Assembly (NCBI GenBank): GCA_017516865.1
Contig: JAFXAU010000020.1
Coordinates: forward strand, 121,711-160,120
DNA: 38,410 nt
Reading direction: 5' to 3'
Source of the DNA: Bacteroidales bacterium
GTDB taxonomy: Bacteria; Bacteroidota; Bacteroidia; Bacteroidales; UBA1715
This document shows positions 33,901-38,410 of this stretch, piece after piece (within the stretch, counting starts at the first letter, position 1; each line of letters starts with the position of its first letter). Both the position numbers and the translations under genes were made by a program. The notes under the pieces were generated by a model. The model was not told the origin of the DNA, made no database searches, and saw only the letters and a program-made list of their open reading frames with translations.

Positions 33901-36900
33901 TTGAAACTCTTTCGTTACATAGTGCCGATTGTGTTTTTGTTGCTATCGTTTGTAGGAACTGCACAGACGGAATATACCCGTTATTATGATGCGAATTGGA
34001 AACCGACCAAAAAAGAAGTTGCACGATATGTACGAAAAATAACGTATGATGATGACGGAAAACCCAAAGGAGTTGTCCGTGATTATTATTATGACAGTAG
34101 GAACGATTCGATACAAGGTATCCAATGGGAAGGCTATATTATTTCCGAAAATCTTGAAACAGGTAAGGATGTTTGTGACGGAAAATGTGTCTGGTATAAC
34201 TGGGAAGGAAAAATAGAGCAAGTCGCAACGTATAAAAACGGTGTGTTGAACGGACCATATTGGCATAGAAGAGATTTTGATGGAGAAATAAAATTGGGAA
34301 ATTATAAAGACGGGAAAATTGACGGTTGGTTTTTTAAATACAACGCAGACTATGTTTATGTTTACAAAGATGGTTCTGATTATCCATATCAATACGTTTA
34401 CGGACGTACACCAAAAGTTCTAAGTAAAGATAATGATGAAGATGGAGTGATAACAATTCCTTCGGAACGGAAAAAGATTTTTTACAATCGTAGCACGCCC
34501 AATGTTATTCAATCATATAGGATATATTGGGATACGTCTTATAAAGTGCCTCAATTTGAGTACCTAAATTTAATATATAGCGACAGATATCTTTATTTAA
34601 ACAAAGATGGTTGGGATGAAGGTGCTGAATACAAGTTTCACGATGGCATTCACAATAGCAGATATGCATATTCGAAGTTTAGGTATTATAAAAGAGGTAG
34701 GGAGGTGTTGACAAAAAGTCTGGAAATGCAACAAGACGTATATAAGCGATGGGAAAGGTCTAAAGTGTATGATTCGGTTGCATTTACTGATAAAAATCTG
34801 TTGTGGGTGCAAAAAGACGGGAAAGTAGGTGCAGTTTCACAGTCCACGGGAAAAATAGTCATAAAACCAATATATTCGGTTCCTCGTTTAGATGGAGGCT
34901 ACTGTTGTCCGGTGTTTACAAATTTGGATGTCGGGGTTGTTTCGTCAAACAATAAATTCGGTTTGGTTACTCCTCAAGGCGACGCATACACCAAATGTGT
35001 GTTTGATGAATTGACATTGCTCGACACGTACGATAAAAAAATGGTCAAATCTCCTATAGTTGCAGCAGCTCGGATAGATAGCTTGTGGGGTGCAGTCGAT
35101 CGGTATGGAACGTTTGTCATTGCTCCGCAATACAGCGAAATGCAACCGTTTGTACAGCAAGTTACACAAAATGGCGTTGAAAAATGCCGGTTTTATTTTG
35201 CGGTAAAACGAAATGGGAAGTGGGGTGTTGTTTCAGCCCAAAACAACGTCGTTGTTCCTTTTGTGTTCGACCAAATAAGTGTACTATGCTGTTATGACGT
35301 ATTCCCTTCGTATATATTTTCTGTAGTGTATCTTGTAAAGGATTTGAAAGCATACGCAGTTGACGCACTTGAACTGGAAAACAAAAATCTCCTCGCGAAT
35401 CTCGAAACATATAGAATGGGGAAAAATACCCCAGAGAATTATCTTCTTTTTTATCCGTCACGATATGTGTATAGCCGTCATAGTGATTTTAGCAATCACA
35501 GGTATCATCTTTCTTTTGAGTTTGATAAAAATGATAATTTACTCTATCCGCCAAACTATTGTATGGGAGGGGGAATAACCAATGACGACGTGCGGAAAAG
35601 AATTGACGCATACGGTAATTCTATCTATCTTGATCAGAAAGATTCGGTGCTTTGTAGTCTTCCCGCAGGATTTGAACTTATAACCTGGCAGGGAGACCAA
35701 GGTGTTGTGCTGACCAATAAAAACAAACGCAAGGGTGATTTTGGATATTCGGTCAAGGATAATGAATATCAGAAAGTTGGCGTCTATAATATGAAAAAGA
35801 AACAATTATTGATAGATACTCTGTACGATATGATTTATGAGCCGAACGCAACCGATTCGTTGTTTTGGGTGAGAATCCACCCTGACAAGGAACACTTTGC
35901 AGACTATAAAAACTCGCATTTAGGTGTGGAGGGGGAATTTTATTACCAAGGTTGGCTGGAAAATGGCTGGCAACTGATGTCATATACGGGTAAAAAGGTA
36001 ACGGAACAAACATTCCAATTCCCTCATCAGGTAAACGGTAGTCTTGCGAAAATTGGTGTTTCGGGCAGTTATGGCGTGATGAATCAGGAAGGGAAAATAA
36101 TTTTGCCTCAAATATATGAGAAGATATTTTTTCAAAAACATGGGATGATTTTGTTTGGCTCACAAAAGTTTGGATTGGCAAACAGAAACGGCGAAATTTT
36201 GGTTGAAAACCGTTGGACTTCTGTTTCCCGTTTTTTAGGAGATTATTTCGTCGGTTTTTCCGAAAATGCAATTGATGTGGTTGACACAACGGGAAAAATC
36301 GTTAATACAATAAATATCCAAATGTTGAAAAATCCTAAAATAGATTTGTCGAAGTATCTGGAATGTCCCGAGTCGTTATGTGATTTGTCGCCACTTTCGC
36401 CAGAAATACGGAATGTTGTGTTGCTGAATTTTGCCCGACAGAATTTAAGCACTTTTAATTACTTTCTTGGCCATGAATGGTATAGCGAAGATAAAATGGA
36501 ACTTTTGGCGTATGTGCAATGTGACAAGTATTTTCGTCCAAGCCATCCTGGGAGATTTAAGACGGTACCGAACTATCCTCAAATTGATATTATTCGTCAG
36601 TCTCCAACAGTTTTCCAAATGAAGATTGACGATATTTCCGACAATTCGAAGGTAACGCACAAAACGTACAATTATGTCTTAGAGGACAATTCCCCTCGTC
36701 TTGTTGAATTGAAGGATCTGTTTAAAAAGGGTAGCGGTTATGAAAATGTTCTAAACGCCATAATACAAAAAAGACTGGAGGAGTTTTCAATTATTCAGCG
36801 CGATGCGCAAGGTTTGTATCGGGGTTACTATGTTTCTAATGACAATTATGTCCTAACTCGAATTTCCAGTTTTCATATTCCGGATTTTGTCTCTGAATAT

Positions 36901-37026
36901 GTGATATACCCTTATGGAATAAAATTTTACGCAAAAAGCGACAAATCTGTTGTTATTGTTCCATATTTTGAGATAGAGAATTATTTGGACTATTCTGGTC
37001 CGTTGAAATATTTTCTTGAAGAATGA
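33901..37026 (+). CDS. KLFRYIVP-family exported protein, member 2: MORN, WG and DUF3298-like parts
   Basis: The 1041-residue protein starts at TTG (an in-frame opening from 33880 would begin inside the promoter box). After the signal peptide (KLFRYIVPIVFLLLSFVGTAQ) come MORN/YwqK-type repeats (about 25-150; KPKGVVRDYYYDSRNDS, GVLNGPYWHRRD, YKDGKIDGWFFKY). WG-type repeats lie at about 300-470 (DGKVGAVSQSTGKIVIKPIY, NGKWGVVSAQNNVVVP) and again at about 710-800. The last 190 residues end in ENVLNAIIQKRLEEF and IYPYGIKFYAKSD, then VVIVPYFEIENYL, which resembles DUF3298, the lysozyme-binding fold of RsiV. Its stop overlaps the next gene by 4 bases (ATGA). Role unknown; an envelope or surface sensor or scaffold is possible. 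Confidence 0.8.
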   Translation: MKLFRYIVPIVFLLLSFVGTAQTEYTRYYDANWKPTKKEVARYVRKITYDDDGKPKGVVRDYYYDSRNDSIQGIQWEGYIISENLETGKDVCDGKCVWYNWEGKIEQVATYKNGVLNGPYWHRRDFDGEIKLGNYKDGKIDGWFFKYNADYVYVYKDGSDYPYQYVYGRTPKVLSKDNDEDGVITIPSERKKIFYNRSTPNVIQSYRIYWDTSYKVPQFEYLNLIYSDRYLYLNKDGWDEGAEYKFHDGIHNSRYAYSKFRYYKRGREVLTKSLEMQQDVYKRWERSKVYDSVAFTDKNLLWVQKDGKVGAVSQSTGKIVIKPIYSVPRLDGGYCCPVFTNLDVGVVSSNNKFGLVTPQGDAYTKCVFDELTLLDTYDKKMVKSPIVAAARIDSLWGAVDRYGTFVIAPQYSEMQPFVQQVTQNGVEKCRFYFAVKRNGKWGVVSAQNNVVVPFVFDQISVLCCYDVFPSYIFSVVYLVKDLKAYAVDALELENKNLLANLETYRMGKNTPENYLLFYPSRYVYSRHSDFSNHRYHLSFEFDKNDNLLYPPNYCMGGGITNDDVRKRIDAYGNSIYLDQKDSVLCSLPAGFELITWQGDQGVVLTNKNKRKGDFGYSVKDNEYQKVGVYNMKKKQLLIDTLYDMIYEPNATDSLFWVRIHPDKEHFADYKNSHLGVEGEFYYQGWLENGWQLMSYTGKKVTEQTFQFPHQVNGSLAKIGVSGSYGVMNQEGKIILPQIYEKIFFQKHGMILFGSQKFGLANRNGEILVENRWTSVSRFLGDYFVGFSENAIDVVDTTGKIVNTINIQMLKNPKIDLSKYLECPESLCDLSPLSPEIRNVVLLNFARQNLSTFNYFLGHEWYSEDKMELLAYVQCDKYFRPSHPGRFKTVPNYPQIDIIRQSPTVFQMKIDDISDNSKVTHKTYNYVLEDNSPRLVELKDLFKKGSGYENVLNAIIQKRLEEFSIIQRDAQGLYRGYYVSNDNYVLTRISSFHIPDFVSEYVIYPYGIKFYAKSDKSVVIVPYFEIENYLDYSGPLKYFLEE

Positions 37027-38189
37027 AACTCTTTCGTTACATAGTGCCGATTTTCTTTCTGTTTTGTTCGCTTGCGGCAGTGGCGCAGAAGGGAGAATAT
37101 ATCCGTTATTATGATACGAGCTGGAAACCGACCACAATGGATAGTGCGATTTATATACGGAAAATCACCTACGGCAGGAACGGAAAACCCAAGGGACTTG
37201 TCCGCGATTATTATTATGACAGCAAAAATGATTCAATCGTAGCTCTCCAGTGGGAAGGCCACATTGTTTTCGAAGACCTGGAAACAGGCAGGGACGTTCT
37301 TGACGGAAAATGTGTGTGGTACGATAAAAACGGTCGAATAGTAAATGCGGTATATTATAAAGATGGTCAAAAAACGACACCAAGAGAACTTATGACTCCC
37401 GGTCATCCAGATTCACGATTGATTGTGGTTTCCGGAATGAAGAATATTGACTATATAATAGTATTGTTTGACAACGTGAAACCTTTTGCAAGAAAAGAAA
37501 ACAGCTCTGCTTTTAGATGTTATTTTCATTCTCTATATTCCCCAGATGGCATATTAATCGAAAGGACATACCCCATAGAAATAATACAGGAAACAGACAC
37601 AATGTGTCTTTGGGGTATTCCAAGTAGTTTTCTCAATTATCATTTGAAGAACCTTGAATTTAGAAAAGGTGACTGGTTTATAAAGACAAGGCCTTGGTTT
37701 CAGCAACAGGTCGTGAAAGGAGAAAGTGTTCCTATAAAAAGGACTTTTCGTGCAAGGCAGAGAATAAGTCATTGGCTTTTGAAACAGAGACATTTTTGTA
37801 TCATAGAAAGGAAATGTTTCAAAGAAAAAGGGATATATAGTTACATTCCATTCAAAGAACTTGATTTTTTTGAAATAGATTTTTCGAATATCGACGACGT
37901 GGAATTGATATCCGCCGATAGCAGTTTTCTAAAGAATTATCTAAATCCTTCAAATTATGATGTAGAAAAGATGAATGATTACTTGATTTTTGACGAAGAG
38001 GCAAAACAATATGTTGATAAAATAAAAAATGAACTTGATTACTACGGTCGGGAAAGACATGTTCCGTATTATGCACCCTGTTATACCCGAACGGAGTTTG
38101 ACAATAAAGAAAAAAAAGAAAGTCTAAGCGTATACGAAAGAAAGGAGTTCAGAAAACTACAACGAATGCATAAAAAAAATAAATTCTAA
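37023..38189 (+). CDS. KLFRYIVP-family exported protein, member 3
   Basis: The 388-residue protein starts with ATG, which fixes the start of the whole family, and has the same signal peptide (KLFRYIVPIFFLFCSLAAVAQ). Residues 22-120 share the MORN-like domain of member 2 with high identity (YYDTSWKPT, KPKGLVRDYYYDSKNDS, DGKCVWYDKNGRI). After about residue 120 the two proteins have nothing in common: here the rest is an unrecognised, partly basic region that ends in ERKEFRKLQRMHKKNKF. This sharp change from conserved to unrelated is the signature of chimeric paralogues. It is translationally coupled to member 2 by a 4-base overlap. Confidence 0.8.
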   Translation: MKLFRYIVPIFFLFCSLAAVAQKGEYIRYYDTSWKPTTMDSAIYIRKITYGRNGKPKGLVRDYYYDSKNDSIVALQWEGHIVFEDLETGRDVLDGKCVWYDKNGRIVNAVYYKDGQKTTPRELMTPGHPDSRLIVVSGMKNIDYIIVLFDNVKPFARKENSSAFRCYFHSLYSPDGILIERTYPIEIIQETDTMCLWGIPSSFLNYHLKNLEFRKGDWFIKTRPWFQQQVVKGESVPIKRTFRARQRISHWLLKQRHFCIIERKCFKEKGIYSYIPFKELDFFEIDFSNIDDVELISADSSFLKNYLNPSNYDVEKMNDYLIFDEEAKQYVDKIKNELDYYGRERHVPYYAPCYTRTEFDNKEKKESLSVYERKEFRKLQRMHKKNKF

Positions 38190-38194
38190 TAATT

Positions 38195-38410
38195 TTGAAA
38201 CTTTTCCGTTACATAGTGCCAGTTTTTTTTCTGTTCTGCTCGGTTGCGGGCAAGGGACAAGGGAACGACCCTGTCAAACCTTTATCTCCGAAGGATAGCG
38301 CCTTTGCCGCAAAAGAAATTGAATTGAGGCAACAATATGGCGAAGTTGTAAGGCACGAAACTGTGTTTGAAATAAAGGATAATCAGGTTAAATATTATCG
38401 GTATTATCGG
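38195..38410 (+). CDS. KLFRYIVP-family exported protein, member 4 (3' end outside window)
   Basis: An open frame of 72 codons from TTG at 38195 runs to the window edge without a stop. It encodes the family signal peptide (KLFRYIVPVFFLFCSVAG) and then KGQGNDPVKPLSPKDSAF and ETVFEIKDNQVKYYRYYR. It begins 5 bases after the stop of member 3, so it is the third gene of the tandem. Only the start is visible, so the C-terminal domain cannot be described. Confidence 0.8.
   Translation, partial: MKLFRYIVPVFFLFCSVAGKGQGNDPVKPLSPKDSAFAAKEIELRQQYGEVVRHETVFEIKDNQVKYYRYYR

Overview
The window looks like chromosomal DNA from a member of the Bacteroidota, most likely order Bacteroidales. The pointers are a class III glutamine synthetase (GlnN type), a GldH-like lipoprotein, a large secreted protein ending in a type IX secretion (T9SS) sorting domain, an AT-rich genome with weak Shine-Dalgarno signals, and repeated promoter boxes of the TAnnTTTG type known from Bacteroides. 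This assignment comes from gene families and promoter style; no species is claimed.

Layout. 1-3767 (+): the 3' end of a class A penicillin-binding protein gene, trmN6, a PurF-like protein that lacks the N-terminal cysteine nucleophile, and a GldH-like lipoprotein. 3846-6192 (+): a MATE exporter and a BASS-type sodium symporter whose reading frames overlap. 6294-10109 (+): a 1271-residue secreted repeat protein. 10205-12114 (+): an arginine decarboxylase-like PLP enzyme and an HU protein, each followed by a terminator. 12221-13066 (-): a patatin-like phospholipase. 13220-14902 (+): queF-queC-queE, part of queuosine biosynthesis. 15014-16711 (+): a hemolysin III-type membrane protein, a lipoprotein with a flavin-oxidase fold, and rplS. 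16840-22298 (+): an operon of a YigZ protein, an M42-like peptidase, a GH3/serine hydrolase fusion and an acidic-tailed unknown protein. 22380-24575 (+): glnN. 24607-28495 (-): rsgA, an unknown gene, class I fumarase and an outer-membrane-like lipoprotein.

The last 10 kb (28700-38410) is accessory in character and is the most interesting part. It holds a family of exported proteins of unknown role that begin with nearly the same 25-codon signal peptide (KLFRYIVP...) and, for the distal ones, a shared MORN-like domain, followed by unrelated C-terminal regions. Three of the four intact members start with TTG. Two intact family genes, a leucine-rich-repeat-like gene and a deletion remnant sit behind the same promoter block (TATCTTTGAACTCTAAA, altered in the remnant). 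The remnant keeps only the signal peptide and the last few codons. Interspersed are a WG-repeat protein, a DUF4143-type AAA ATPase preceded by three 23-bp tandem repeats that run into its promoter, and copies of a dispersed intergenic repeat. This looks like a locus that diversifies exported proteins by swapping 3' parts behind a constant promoter and signal peptide; that reading is inference. The longest stretch without an assigned gene is under 300 bases.
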